Source: Artemisia argyi (lineage: Eukaryota; Streptophyta; Magnoliopsida; Asterales; Asteraceae). Taken from it: a stretch of 64,000 bases of DNA. The stretch covers positions 15,963,360 to 16,027,359 of the forward strand of contig CM060709.1 in assembly GCA_030686995.1 (NCBI GenBank), read 5' to 3'. Numbering within the stretch: position 1 is the stretch's first letter; each line of letters opens with the position of its first letter. The notes under the pieces were generated by a model, which did not search any database, was not told where the DNA came from, and saw only the letters and a program-made list of their open reading frames with translations. Below, piece by piece: positions 33,071 to 44,831 of the stretch. The translations under genes were made by a program, and so were the position numbers.

Positions 33071-33238
33071 AAAAAAGAAAAAAATAAGAGGCTTTATATA
33101 GTTGGGAGTATTAAGGTTAAGCATATTAAATCTTAGATTAATTTAGGCCATTAGATCAAAAAGGATGGAGGGTGGAGATTTGTCCATTGATATGTACAAA
33201 AATATGGGTATGCAATTGAATTTTTCTCCTAAAAAGGA

Positions 33239-33384
33239 ATAGTATATATCTACTTCGAAAATGCCAATAACTAACAACATATTCGACATAGTTAAATACC
33301 ATTCGGTAATATCATCTTTATGTTTTCATTTATAAATCACTTGTTCACTTATCGATGTAGGACAGTATCAAATGACTTGATTCT
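33239..33384 (+). repeat. LRR-derived unit scrap with short-spaced USE/TATA
   Basis: Contains a USE-like and a TATA-like box and then runs directly into the LTR at a 5-bp duplication. The unit was interrupted by that insertion. Confidence 0.4.
33329..33363 (-). promoter_or_regulatory. USE-like box plus TATA box, about 16-17 bp apart
   Basis: GTCCTACATCG (33353-33363, - strand) precedes TTTATAAA or TTATAAAT by about 16-17 bp, some 7 bp less than the family norm. Confidence 0.3.
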
Positions 33385-33710
33385 TGTAGACGCATAGTCC
33401 GGACTGAACCAAGAATGGGCCAGATCCGGCAGACAGCGGCCCACTCTATGCCTAAACCCTAATCCATGCCTTATAAATATAGGGTTGGGGTTCCATTCAC
33501 CACAGAACATAACAGGTTATCCTAAACCTAATTCTCATATGCTCCGCGCATCTATACTAACTTGACCGTCGGAGGTGGATCCCGGGGCTACGGCCTCGGG
33601 TCCACTCCTAACGGGTTCTCTTTGTTGACAGGTCTACTTAGGGCTTGTGAAGACGACTAACGGCCCAAGGAGAGTCGTTGAATCAGTCCGCACCAGATTA
33701 TGCATCAACA
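33385..33710 (+). repeat. 5' LTR, 326 bp
   Basis: TATA-like CTTATAAATATAGGG at about 33471-33485. It differs from the 3' LTR by about five substitutions and a 2-bp indel. Confidence 0.92.
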
Positions 33711-33732
33711 AGTTGGCGCCATCCGTGGGACC
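33711..33732 (+). other. Primer binding site
   Basis: TTGGCGCCATCCGTGGGAC lies one or two bases after the LTR; this is a standard gypsy primer site. Confidence 0.88.
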
Positions 33733-34119
33733 ATGACAACGACAAGTTTCGTGCTCTCACTTCACCGGAAAGTAACCATTGAGTTCAAAAGCCGGTAACT
33801 TTAAAACAATATATTAGTTAATTATGTGTTGATCTAACACTTATTTTTTATGTTGCTGAGCATGAATTCGATACGTACGCACGTTTATTTTTCCAATACT
33901 AATTGATGAGAATTGATACCTACGCACGTGTCACCAAAAGTAAGGTAACTATAATCCTTATCCTCTACAGGGGAATACTATAATCCTTATTATATTATGC
34001 GAATGTTTGTTTAATTGTTTATCTATAGCCGTACACGCTATCTTTTGACATATGCAATATTCTCGCAACATTTTCTAAAATTAATAAAGATATCCCAATA
34101 TCTTTTAAATATTAAAAAG

Positions 34120-35008
34120 ATTTTACATAAATCTTGTATCTTGATAAACACGATTTTATCTATCGCTATGAGCGCACTAAGTCCGCACGATCGGACCAAC
34201 TTTATTTTTTCACCGCAATTTAATTCGCGCACATCTTTTAGACGCGAACAACGCAGTCGCGATAAATCTACCCACGTTAGGCCGTGCGTAAAAATATCTT
34301 CACAGGTTAGCTACATGCGCGTCGTGAGCGCTCCACGATGCTAAGTCGATCGCCATGAGCGCACGCAGACAAAAGCCGTGGTAATCTGCGATCATCCAAA
34401 AACGTTAAAGCCTATGCGGTCACGATAAATCCATCTGCGTATGTGCGTGCGATTGAAACTATTAGTTGCGGTCATGGTACATCCAGCCCGCGCCAGATTA
34501 TGTATATTTTTTTTATAAATAGCCATGCGCTATCATTCTAATTCAATAGCCCATGCGGCATTCATTCTTTACTAATATATTTTTTGATAAGGTATTTTGA
34601 TATTTTATGCATATCTTTTAAATTGGTAAGATATATATTATCTTTTAATTATTAAAAAGATTTTATGTAAATCTTTTAAACTTGGTAAACACGATTTTAC
34701 CTATAACGCACTAAGTCCGCACGATCGGACCTATTTTATCTTTTAGCCGCGAACAGTGCAGTCGTGATAAATCTACCCGCGTTAGGCCATGCGTTCGGAT
34801 ATCTTCGCAGATTGGCGCCATGAGCGCACTGTCACGTACAGGCACCACGATGCTAGTCTATCGCCATGAGCGCACTGGACGAAAGCCGTGGTCCTCTGCG
34901 ATCATCCACAAAACGTTAGAGTCTAGGCGGTCACGATAAATCTATCTGCGTCTGTGCGTGCGAAACTATTAGTCGCGGTCATGGTACGTCCATCCGCGCC
35001 ATTGTTTT

Positions 35009-35010
<2 letters not shown>
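34120..35010 (+). repeat. Tandem duplication of a CpG-rich segment, about 560 bp period
   Basis: 34130-34500 and 34685-35010 share the order aaacacgattttacct, gcactaagtccgcacgatcg, gataaatctacc, ccatgagcgcac, aaagccgtggt, gcggtcacgataaatc and gcggtcatggta. The copies are diverged. A run of about 45 A follows (35014-35058). Confidence 0.85.
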
Positions 35011-35058
<48 letters not shown>

Positions 35059-35061
<3 letters not shown>

Positions 35062-35875
35062 ACTATAGGTTAGAACAATTAATTGTTTATTTGTGTAGTT
35101 GTAACACCTCACGATAGGTGTAATGCGCACCACTACTTCTTTTATGTGATTTTATATGCTACATGCTATATAATTGCTTCACGCTTATATTTTATTTCAT
35201 TAAGTTTTATATGTTGCGATTCGCGGCATATACTTCTAATATTTGCACTAAGTGTTTTTTAGGATTTGAATAACTAGGTTTAATACTCCTACACGAGTAG
35301 CACCATCAAACTTGGGGGGCTACCAGGGTATATAATACCACTGTTGGCGCACGCGTCACGCAGGTATATTTGGAAGCAGATCGTACGTAAGAGGTACTAC
35401 AGGCCCGGTACAAAGACGAATTTAAATATTCGCACCATCTTGCCGAAGGGGAGACGTCCTCTGTCGGTTGTAAAGACGAATGTAATGTTCGCACCTCAGC
35501 GCACAGCGCAAACCTCTGCGCATAGCGCACATCTCCTCGCACAGCGCGCACCTTTGCCACAGAAGCATGTCTTCTGTTGCACCATGCTGCACCGCTACTG
35601 GTACAAAAGGTACGTCCTTATCCAGGAGGCAGCATAGGGATCTACCTATCCACCTTCACCATTGTGAGACAATCACAATCGCAATGCCAGTGCGCACTGT
35701 CGCATTTGGGCTGCGTAGTATGGTCCGAACCATGCGCACACATGGAGACAATCCATGCGCACACCTGAGTTGCGCACACATGCCATCATGGTTGATTAGG
35801 CCTACGCGGTTATGAACAGAACTTAAGTCTAGCATAACATAGCCATGCGCTATGTCACACTAAACTTGGGGGGCT
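35059..35875 (+). other. Element interior, GCGCA-rich, with a duplicated polypurine tract
   Basis: AACTTGGGGGGCT occurs at about 35310 as well as before the real LTR (about 35863-35875). Between 35485 and 35560 a gcgcac/agcgca motif repeats. Several overlapping frames of 60-97 codons exist on both strands, none with recognisable domains. Confidence 0.6.
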
Positions 35876-36088
35876 TGTAGACGCATAGTCCGGACTGAAC
35901 CAAGAATGGGCCAGGCCGGCAGACAGCGGCCCACTCTATGCCTAAACCCTAATCCATGCCTTATAAATATAGGGCTGGGGTTCCATTCACCACAGAACAT
36001 AACAGGTTATCCTAAACCTAATTCTCATAAGCTCCGCGCATCTATACTAACTTGACCGTCGGAGGTGGATCCCGGGGCTACGGCCTCG
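35876..36088 (+). repeat. 3' LTR, left part
   Basis: First 213 bp of the 3' LTR, up to the solo LTR insertion in ggcctcg. Confidence 0.9.
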
Positions 36089-36494
36089 TGTAACACCCCC
36101 AAAATTTGATACAACGGAAGACTCAATAAGCTTTCGGGGTGCTACGGGGATTGGTATCCAACACAAGACAATATAGAACGAGATAAAGTAAACATAATAA
36201 AAACACAACCAAATACGGGGTTTTAAGGTTTACATTTATCCCAACATCATTCAGAGTCAGGCCCAAAATAAATAACAGTAGGTCCAAATTTAATTATCAG
36301 AGTTTAGAAAATATAGATCCATAACCGCGTGCCTCAGCCGAGCCTTCCAATCCAAGCATGCACCTCAACACTTAATTACCTGAGAAAACGTGCTAAAAGT
36401 CAGCTTTCGCTGGTGAGATCATAGGTTTAAATTCAACTAATAATATAGTGGACATATACGCAAAACGCTTGCTAGCTAGACTAAGGATTCGCTA

Positions 36495-36905
36495 AAAGCC
36501 TGCGGATACCCTCCGCTCTCAACATAACACACGGATACCCTTCCGCAATAACCAAAACACACGGATACCCATCCGTAACAACATAGATATTCGGGTAACC
36601 CCCGCAATACCAATAAATACTCGGATAACCTCCGAAGTATTAATAACCTATAGGTGCACACTACAGTATCTAGTAAGTCAACCTTGAATAGTACACACGA
36701 AACTATGTGACTAAAGCTGACAATCCAAATAAGTCGACCTTGAATAGTACACACAACAAATATGTGACTAAAGCTGACAATCCAAATAACCAAATAAGCC
36801 AACCTTGAATAGTGCACACAACAAATATGTGACTAAAGCTGACAATCCAAATAACCAAATAAGCCAACCTTGAATAGTGCACACAAAAGGTGTGACTAAA
36901 GCTGA
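36495..36905. repeat. Two tandem repeat blocks in the solo LTR
   Basis: 36495-36640: about five copies of a roughly 33-bp unit with cggata(a)ccctccg. 36680-36905: four copies of a 58-72 bp unit with caaccttgaatagt and tgtgactaaagctgacaat. Confidence 0.85.
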
Positions 36906-39185
36906 CAATAGATCCTAGTCCATACGCATAGCAAGTTTATAAAGCATATAAAAGCGATAATAGTCCACATGAAATAATTTGCACGTTTCTCACCCCAATC
37001 GTTGAAAACATAGTTCAGGAGTAAAAAGTGGGGCTATGACTCACCTCAAGTCCAGAAAAATAGCAAGACGAGGTAGGTAGCAATAAGATGTATGATAACT
37101 CACAAAACAGCAACTACGGACTTGGCACGACCTAACAATATTAACTCTTTCAGAAATCATTTCCTCAAATATATAATATTCCCAAACCCGGACGAGAATC
37201 CGTTTTATTTCCGAAAATCCATTTCGTATTAGTTTGGTGTATTTGCGTTTGGTATCCATACGGGTGGTGGGTCGACTCAAAACAAACCAACAAGATAATA
37301 CATAGAAGATATAATAAACTATAGATCTAATATTAGCCCAATATATCATTTAAATAAATCGCCAAAGTTTACCAAATCCGTCGATTTGATAATCCTCATA
37401 TTTATTTACGTAATATACCGTTCCAAGATTACACCCAATCTAAAACACATATAAAGCACATAGCACATAATTACTATATAGTATATATCATAGTTTAATA
37501 AATTCCTCGTATATATCGTCAAATTGGCCAGATTTCCCGATATATACACTCGCAATCTATTACACTTTACATATACTACAACCTATGGGCGTCGTAGGAT
37601 ACGATGCCCACTAATATATTCGTTTCATATAACCAAACAACCCGGCTCAACCTTACGGTTGAGTGGTTATTTACTTATAGAAAACGTCTATATTAGTCGT
37701 CATATATCCGAGACAACACGAATGTCACAAATAATGACTTACCTGGACCCGAGTGACAACAATTTCGCCTAACTCAATAAACTTATCCGTTGTATATTCG
37801 AAATGACATTTTATTAACCGTTTCATAGTTGTCGGGAGTTTCCCGTTTATAACACAATTTTTATAATAATAATACGTTTAATAATATTACGCCACTTTCG
37901 TAGCCTAATATATATCTAATCGTATTATTTATAATACGACTCGTGATTATTATTATTAGTAATATACGCGTTTATATATTTATATATACGTTATTCACGT
38001 ATATACTTTCGTATAAACGTTCATATTATCAATAATTATTATTACGAGTTTTATTATTCTCGTTTTAGTTTTAATAGTTATTGAGTTATACGAAATGGTC
38101 ATATGTCCGAGTCATGACCCTCGGCTCATTGTCCAAGTCCAATAATAAGCAAAAGTCATAAATAATAATTCTCCGTCCAATCACAATCTCAACCACGGGC
38201 TACAACAATAAGGTCCGACTACGGTACCCGACTAACCTATCTCCGTCATCTAACGACCGTCTCATAACCGGTCCTCATCCACACTTACCAATCGACAACA
38301 ACTCCTCACTTACCAAAACCATAACCAAATCCAATTCGACCCAAAGCATACGGCCGAGAAAATAATACCACAACAACAATCTTGTACCAAAAACAATCAT
38401 AATAATATAACAAATAGTTCACAATTAGCACAAAAAAATAACATCAACCAAGTTGGTGTTCGGGTCGGTTTACCAAGCCGAACCCGAGGCTATACGACTC
38501 AATTGAGTCTCGGTCACATCACGAGCCAAGAGGCTCGAACCAAGTATCCAAGGTTAACAACTTAGGCTCCAACGAGCACTCCAAAAATACCCATTCGACC
38601 CATGAGGGTCTCGGTAAAATCAACAACCATACGGCTAAGTGCCGCGACTCACAAGAGTCGAATCAAGGCCACAACGAGAACAAGGCTACAAAGAGCCAAC
38701 CACGGCTCATAACCAATAAGATAAACGAGCATCACAGCTCGAAACAATAACCAAGCCGTGAGTCGGGGGCTCACGGTTCGAATCAACCATCACAAAAAAC
38801 CAACCCGGATACCAAACTATTAAGAAAAACGTTTTTCATCCAAGATCCATTTGTAATACGCGTCCACAAATGTTAACCCATTCGAATGTCATCAAGTCGT
38901 GACCTTAGGTCACGATTTTATTAATAATACGAGTGAAAACTCATCTCACCTTCGATCTAGAAGCTCAAAACCGTGATAACTCTTCAAAATACACGATTAG
39001 TGGTGAATTTGGTGGTGATTCGTGTGATAAAAATGGTGGTAGGAGGCGCGTGGTGTTGTGGATCTAGTAGATTAGATGATGTAGATCAAGAATATGGTGG
39101 TGGTTTAGAGTGGTGGCCGGCGGTGGCGCTGTGGTGGCCGGATTTTAAGGGCGGCTAGGGTTAGTGAAGTGGGGGAGATGAGGGT

Positions 39186-39261
39186 TTGAGAGAGAGAGAG
39201 AAATATGTTTGTGTTTGTGTTGTGTGTGTGGGTAAAAACCGGACAAACACACCCTTATTAA

Positions 39262-39298
<37 letters not shown>

Positions 39299-39350
39299 TA
39301 ATAACAATAATAATAATAATAAGAGTAATAATAATAATAGTAATAATAAA
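39186..39350. repeat. (GA)n, T-run and (TAA)n microsatellites
   Basis: gagagagagag at 39187, about 28 T at 39262-39290, then taataataa repeats to 39350. Confidence 0.95.
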
Positions 39351-39745
39351 GATATTATTACGGTGGAGCGGGTAACGCGGGTAACTGTAAAAACACGTGG
39401 CCCGAACCCGAACTCATTTTAAAATTTCCATATCACACGAGAACCTCTCGTAATTAATTAAAATATATAACGGACTTGTTAAGACGAATCATAAAACTAT
39501 GTTAGGTAATCCTAGTGCCAAAGTCAACGTAGTACCAAGTGAGAATTCAAATATACATCACCGATCACATAATCAAAAATGAATTATGAACATAATTCAC
39601 GAATTCCATAACGTCATTAATTAAAATATCCATAAAATAGGTCTTACAAGTTCGTTGTGAAATGAAAATTTCAAATAAAAATTATAACGAACTTAAATTG
39701 AAATGCGGGTTTTTAAAATAGCTCCCTAAACTGCCGGTTGTCACA

Positions 39746-39862
39746 CCTCGGGTCCACTCCTAACGGGTTCTCTTTGTTGACAGGTCTACTTAGGGCTTGT
39801 GAAGACGACTAACGGCCCAAGGAGAGTCGTCGAATCAGTCCGCGCCAGATTATGCATCAACA
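39746..39862 (+). repeat. 3' LTR, right part
   Basis: Completes the LTR from the duplicated CCTCG to GCATCAACA, matching 33594-33710. Confidence 0.9.
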
Positions 39863-40100
39863 ATTCTCGTTCACATTAACCCTACAAATGAAGAGTTTAT
39901 CTCAAGTTATTAAAAGTGAACCCGCTTATAATCATCCATGAATGAGTAGAAAAAGCTACTTAAAAGCATAAGTTGTCATATGTAAACCAAAGTTATTAGT
40001 AGACTTGCTATTATTGAAAATATGATCATCTTGAGTAGAACCCTACTAGATTCGAATATGACCTTGATCATGGTTGATACTTATACGACACTTCATAACA

Positions 40101-41500
40101 TGGTTTTGTCCGTACCATAGACACATACTTTCAAAAATGTCCGGATATGGCACGTGTATAAATTTTCGTGCCAATATGGAACATGTACTTTTGATTTCGT
40201 GCTAATATGTATGGTACGTGAGTAACTTTTTTGACCTGCAAAACATGTAAAAAAGTGATTTTTGACCAAAACTGGTCCCTAGTGATTTGTTTCTTTTGTA
40301 AAATACGTCCCTTGCAATTTTTTCAAAATAAGTTTTTGAGCGTTTAGTTGGTGAATTTTTTACCTTTTTAAAAAATGAAGATATTTTTCCTTTGTTTGCT
40401 TTCATCCGTTTTTTGTCCATTTTTATTCGTTTTCATTCACTTTTATACGTTTTTATCTGTTTTCATCCGTTTTATTCGTTTTTATCCGTTTTTGTACGTT
40501 TTCATCCGCTTTTATACGTTTTTATTCGTTTTCATTCGTGTTTATTCCTTTTTATACGTTTTTTGTCCGTTTTTATTCGTTTTCATCCATTTTATACGTT
40601 TTCATCCGTTTTCATCGTTTTTGTCTGTTTTTATCTGTTTTCATACATTTTTATCCGTTTTCATCCGTATAACTTTTCATCCGTTTTCATTCGTTTTAGC
40701 CGTTTTCATCCGTTTTCATCTGTTTTTATTCGTTTTCATCCGTTTAATATGTTTTATCCATTTTATTCGTTTTCATCTGTTTTCATCCGTTTTAATATGT
40801 TTTTATCTGTTTTAATACATTATTATCCGTTTTTATTCATTTATATCTGTTTTTATTTGTTTTCATATGTTTTTATATATATAAAACGGATGAAAACGAA
40901 TAAAAACGGATGAAAACGACTATAACACACATAAACGTATAAAAACCGATGAAAACGAATAAAAACCTGATAAAACCAGATGAAAACGTATAAAAACGGA
41001 TGGAACAAAAATACGGATGAAAGCGAATGAAAACAGACAAAAACGTAAAAAAACGGACGAAAACGAATGAAAACGTATAAGAACAGAAGAAAACGAATGG
41101 GACCTATTTTGCGAAAGAAACAAATCACAAGGGACCCTTTTTTTAAAAATCGCAAAGGACTTATTTTGCAAAAGAAATAAATCACAAGGAACTATTTTTG
41201 AGAAAAAAAACCAGAAAGATCTATTTTGCAAAAGAAACAAATCACAATGGACCATTTTTGAAAAAAATTGCAAAGGACCTACTTTGCAAAAGAATCAAAT
41301 CACAAGGGAACATTTTTGTAGAAAAAATCATTAAAATAAAACTGGTAATCATTTTACCGGTAGCCAACCAGTATCCGGTAAAAAAGTGGCTATAGTAGCA
41401 CAAAAACGAAAGTACACGTACCATATTGGCATGAAAATTAGTACACGTACCATGTCGGGATATTTTGAAAAGTATGTTTTTATTTTACGGACAAAACCCC
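40101..41500. mobile_element. Foldback MULE-type element, 1.4 kb
   Basis: Long inverted ends: ggttttgtccgta on the left, cggacaaaacc on the right, then tacgtgta...ccaatatgg in both arms. Flanks TTCATAACA and TTCGTAATA match at 7 of 9 bases. The interior is a foldback: 40390-40870 repeats cgttttcatccgttttta, and 40885-41100 is its reverse complement. Further in, blocks with aaagaaacaaatcacaa..gga (41110-41310) mirror 40255-40320. Phenylalanine-rich frames here are compositional. Confidence 0.75.
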
Positions 41501-41594
41501 TTCGTAATATTGCTCATATTAATCACGTAGAAATATGACTTTATGTCTTATAAATTGCAGAATACCTTAAGGCTTAAACGCAAATTGCTCAAAT
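41501..41594. other. Short spacer between elements
   Basis: Holds the right-hand target copies of the 40.1 kb element and the GCTCAAAT duplication of the next one. Confidence 0.5.
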
Positions 41595-41685
41595 CAGTGA
41601 CGGAGTCACATATATAAACTTGGGTTGGCCAAGGCCCACCCCAAAATTCTAGAGAGTTACTACATAAACATACTATTAATTTAAA

Positions 41686-42006
41686 GAGATAATTTCTAGT
41701 ATGCCCTAGTTGCCCCTAATACGTTTGATTATTTGCCACAGAATTCGGAGTTTCTCAACTTAGACCAGGGCAACCTATAGTTTTTTGGTAAATGAAATCT
41801 ACAAGTGACAAATGTCACTTTTCGGATTATTTTTTGGGCAACTTGTGTATTTTTTTGGGCAACTTATGTGTTTTTTGGGCAAATGGAGGACACTTTTCAT
41901 CATATGGGTCGAGATGCACAGTTGCCCGGTCTAAATTAAAAAACTCCGAATTATGGGGCAAATAAGCAAATCGATTGGTCAACTGGGGCATGTTACGTAT
42001 TATCCC
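41686..42006. mobile_element. Foldback MULE-type MITE, 321 bp
   Basis: Perfect 9-bp duplication TAATTTAAA (41677-41685, 42007-42015). Arms start GAGATAAT and end ATTATCCC and match over about 75 bp (gttgccc, ctccgaatt). Three ttgggcaact-type words lie in the loop. Confidence 0.88.
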
Positions 42007-42529
42007 TAATTTAAAATTTAATAGTTAATAGATAAATTAGACCACCCAATTGAGATATGAGTATTAAAACGTACAACAAATGTATAATTTAATTTTGTTT
42101 GTAGCACACATTTATCATAACCTTTCATTTATTTAAACTTAAACGTGCATATTTCACAGATTTCTTAGATCTTTTGTTTTGTTTTTTCACATGTAACTAA
42201 AGGTATTATTAGTCGTTGGATGCTTCAAATTAATTTGTAAGCATGTTTCATTACATTTTAGTACATTTTTTAGATCAAAATCTTATTACATGTAACATTC
42301 AAGATTTATTTGCAAGTTATGTTGTATAGTATTTATTTGCAAGTTATAGGTGAGATATATGCAAAACAAGTATCACTTAAAAAACAAATAAGCCAATCTC
42401 AACCATTCATCCATTTTTCATCTAATGGCTAAGATCAAATAAAAAATAACAAAGGGAGGGCAGAATTGGTATTTTAGCTCATTTAATATAAAAACCCACT
42501 TTTCACCTTTTTTTAAAAAACAACATATA

Positions 42530-44560
42530 TTGCAAACGGTAAATCTTCAAGCTACGAAAAATACACCATCGCGACCAGAAAAAAATTATCTTTCTATAGA
42601 TATGCATTGTTATATACTTTCGACGAACCTTTTTTTTTTTTTTAATTTCGTCCAGAAAAATCCCATGGGATTCGTAAAAAATCCCATAGGATTCATAAAA
42701 AGACGATTTTTTTTAAATTTCCGTCTAGAAAAATCCCATGGGATTCGTAAAAAGAGGATTTTTTTTTTCAAAATTTCCGTACAGAAAATTCCCACGGGAT
42801 TCGTAAAAAATCCCATGGGATTCGTAAAAAGAGGATTTTTTTTTTCAAAATTTCCGTCTAGAAAAATCCCACGGGATTCGTAAAACTCCTATGGGATTCG
42901 TAAAAATCCCATGGGATTCGTAAAAATCCCATGGGATTCGTAAAAAATCCCATGGGATTCGTAAAAAAACGATTTTTTTATTCAAAATTTTCGTCCAGAA
43001 AAATCCCATGAGATTCATAAAAATCCTATGGGATTCGTAAAAAGACGAAATATTTTTTTTTTGCAAAATTTCCGCCCAGAAAAATCCCACGGGATTCGTA
43101 AAGAAATCCCACAGGTCGTAAAAAGATGATTTTTTTTTTCAAAATTTCCGTCCAGAAAAATCACATGGAATTCGTAAAAATCCCATGAGATTCGTAACAA
43201 GACGATTTTTTTTTTCAAAATTTACGTCCAGAAAAATCCCACGGGATTCTTAAAAAGACGATAAATCACAAAGGATTCAGTATGAATCCCATGTGATTCT
43301 TTGGTGCATCTTATGGGATTAATTGTGAATCCCATGGGATTCTTGGGTGCATCCCATGGGATTCATTGTCTTCTAACTAAAAAAGCTTGAATAGATACTA
43401 AGAGAAAGTGAAAAACTATCATTGTTTTCTCCATTCTTATTTACCAATGTCAACGACTTAGAAACGCAAGTAGATTGAAAAAAAAGAAAAAAATTTATAT
43501 AGAGAAAAGTAAATTTTCAAGCTACGAAAAATTCACTATCGCGACAAGAAAAAAATTATCTTTCTATAGATATGCATTGTTATATACTTTCGACGAACTT
43601 TTTTTTTTCAAAATTCCGTCCAGAAAAATCCCACAGGATTCGTAAAAAGACGATTTTTTTCCAAAATTTTCGTCCAGAAAAATCCCACGGGATTCGTAAA
43701 AATCACATGAGATTTGTAAAAAGACGAACTTTTTTTTTTTAAAAATGTCCAGAAAAATCCCACGGGATTCGTAAAGAAATCCCACAGGATTCGTAAAAAG
43801 ATAGATTTTTTTTTCAAAATTTCCGTCCAGAAAAATCTCATGGGATTCGTAAAAAGACGATTTTTTTTTCAAAATTTCCGTCTAGAAAAATCTCACGGGA
43901 TTCGTGAAGAAATCCCACGGGATTCGTAAAAAAACAATAAATCACAAAGGATTCAGTATGAATCCCATGGGAATCCTTGGTGCATCCGATGGGATTCATT
44001 GTGAATCCCATGATATTCTTTATAAATCACATAGGATTATTTGGTGCATCCCATGGGATTCTGTATGACATAACATGGGATTCATTTTGAATCACATGGG
44101 ATTCTGTATGAAATCACAAGGGATTCATTGTAAAAATCTCATGGGATTCATAAAAATACATTTTTTTTTCAAAATTTTCGTCCAGAAAAATCCCACGGGA
44201 TTCGTAAAAAGACGATAAATCACAAAGGATTGAATATGAATCCCATGGGATTCTTTTGTGCATCCCATGGGATTTATTGTGAATCCCATGGGATTCTGTA
44301 TGAATCAATAGGATTCTTTAGTGCATCCTATGGGATTCGTAAAAAATCCTACGGGATTATGTATGATTTATCTTTTCGATAAATCACAAGGATTTAGTAT
44401 GAATCCCATGAGATTCTTTGGTGCATCTCATGAGATTCAATGTGAATCTCATAAGATCTATTGTGAATCCCATGGGATTCAGTATAATTCTCATCCCATG
44501 AGATTCATTGTGAATCCTATGAGATTCTTTGGTGCATCATGAGATTTTTTTTAGTATTTT
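42530..44560. repeat. 2 kb array of the palindrome ATCCCATGGGATTC
   Basis: Dozens of copies of CCCATGGGATTCGTAAAAA or one-base variants (CCCACGGG, CTCATGAG) alternate with a spacer ttcaaaatttccgtccagaa. A larger duplication starts with caagctacgaaaaat at 42549 and again at 43518, about 970 bp apart. After about 43260 and 43930 the spacer changes to ..gtatgaatcc / ttggtgcatcc. Confidence 0.93.
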
Positions 44561-44703
44561 TAGTATATGACAAAATAACACTTTTAAATATTCTTTTAGA
44601 CATAAACAAATTATAAGGTGGACATTTCTTTTTGTAATTGACACAACTGAAATATTAAGAAACAATGATTAGTTATACGAAAAATGTAGATATAATAAAT
44701 GAT

Positions 44704-44831
44704 GATTTGCACACTCTAAATTTTTATTGGGACACTCCAGTTTACAAGCTGTTAAAGCAGTATGTTAATAATGTACAAGTATCTAATGCATTTATTGGAG
44801 TGTCCCAATTAATATGAAATGTGTGCAAATC
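44704..44831. mobile_element. Hairpin MITE, 128 bp
   Basis: Arms of 36 bp (gatttgcacac...gggacactcca and its complement) match at about 80 percent around a 56-bp loop. A target duplication was not resolved. Confidence 0.6.

Larger units (their letters stand above)
29448..33229. mobile_element. MULE of 3.8 kb carrying gene fragments and palindromes
   Basis: A perfect 9-bp duplication TAAAAAGGA flanks it (29439-29447, 33230-33238). The degenerate terminal inverted repeats, about 80 bp, share words such as caatggac and end in GAGGTG.. and ..TTTCTCC. The interior encodes a + strand first exon, a zinc-knuckle exon on the - strand and dozens of (T)ATCACYRGTGATA or GTGATATCAC palindromes. A 30-bp word with tttgatgaaatgtgt occurs in opposite orientations at 29910 and 32635. 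No transposase core (DDE) is visible. Confidence 0.75.
36089..39745 (-). mobile_element. Solo LTR of a Tekay-like gypsy element, 3.66 kb
   Basis: One TG...CA unit (on the - strand TGTGACAACCGG...GGGGGTGTTACA) is flanked by a perfect 5-bp duplication CCTCG (36084-36088, 39746-39750). No second LTR, primer site or coding domain is present. End sequences and length fit the long LTRs of Tekay/Del chromoviruses. Tandem blocks lie inside (36495-36900), an AG-rich and A/T microsatellite zone at 39186-39350, and cctagccgcc-type leader words (- strand) at about 39150. Confidence 0.75.
33385..39862 (+). mobile_element. Non-autonomous gypsy-type element, 3' LTR split by a solo LTR
   Basis: LTRs start TGTAGACGCATAG and end GCATCAACA; a perfect 5-bp duplication ATTCT flanks the element (33380-33384, 39863-39867). 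The primer site TTGGCGCCATCCGTGGGAC directly follows the left LTR and the polypurine tract AACTTGGGGGGCT directly precedes the right one. The 2.2 kb interior has no gag or pol. Without the inserted solo LTR the element would be about 2.8 kb. Confidence 0.92.

Noticed and set aside
35306..35815. Overlapping frames of 63-97 codons on both strands
   Set aside because: GC-rich repeat sequence of a non-autonomous element; no domain and all overlap one another.
40375..41185. Phenylalanine/arginine-rich frames of 110-173 codons on both strands
   Set aside because: They come from the TTTTCATCCG array and its inverted copy; no domain or start context.
42530..43872. Several frames of 60-117 codons with repeated MGF / DFSRRKF peptides
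   Set aside because: They are translations of the CCCATGGG repeat array in different frames.
42640..44560. CRISPR array
   Set aside because: Repeats are short palindromes with variable, repeated spacers in eukaryotic transposon DNA; no unique spacers and no cas genes.
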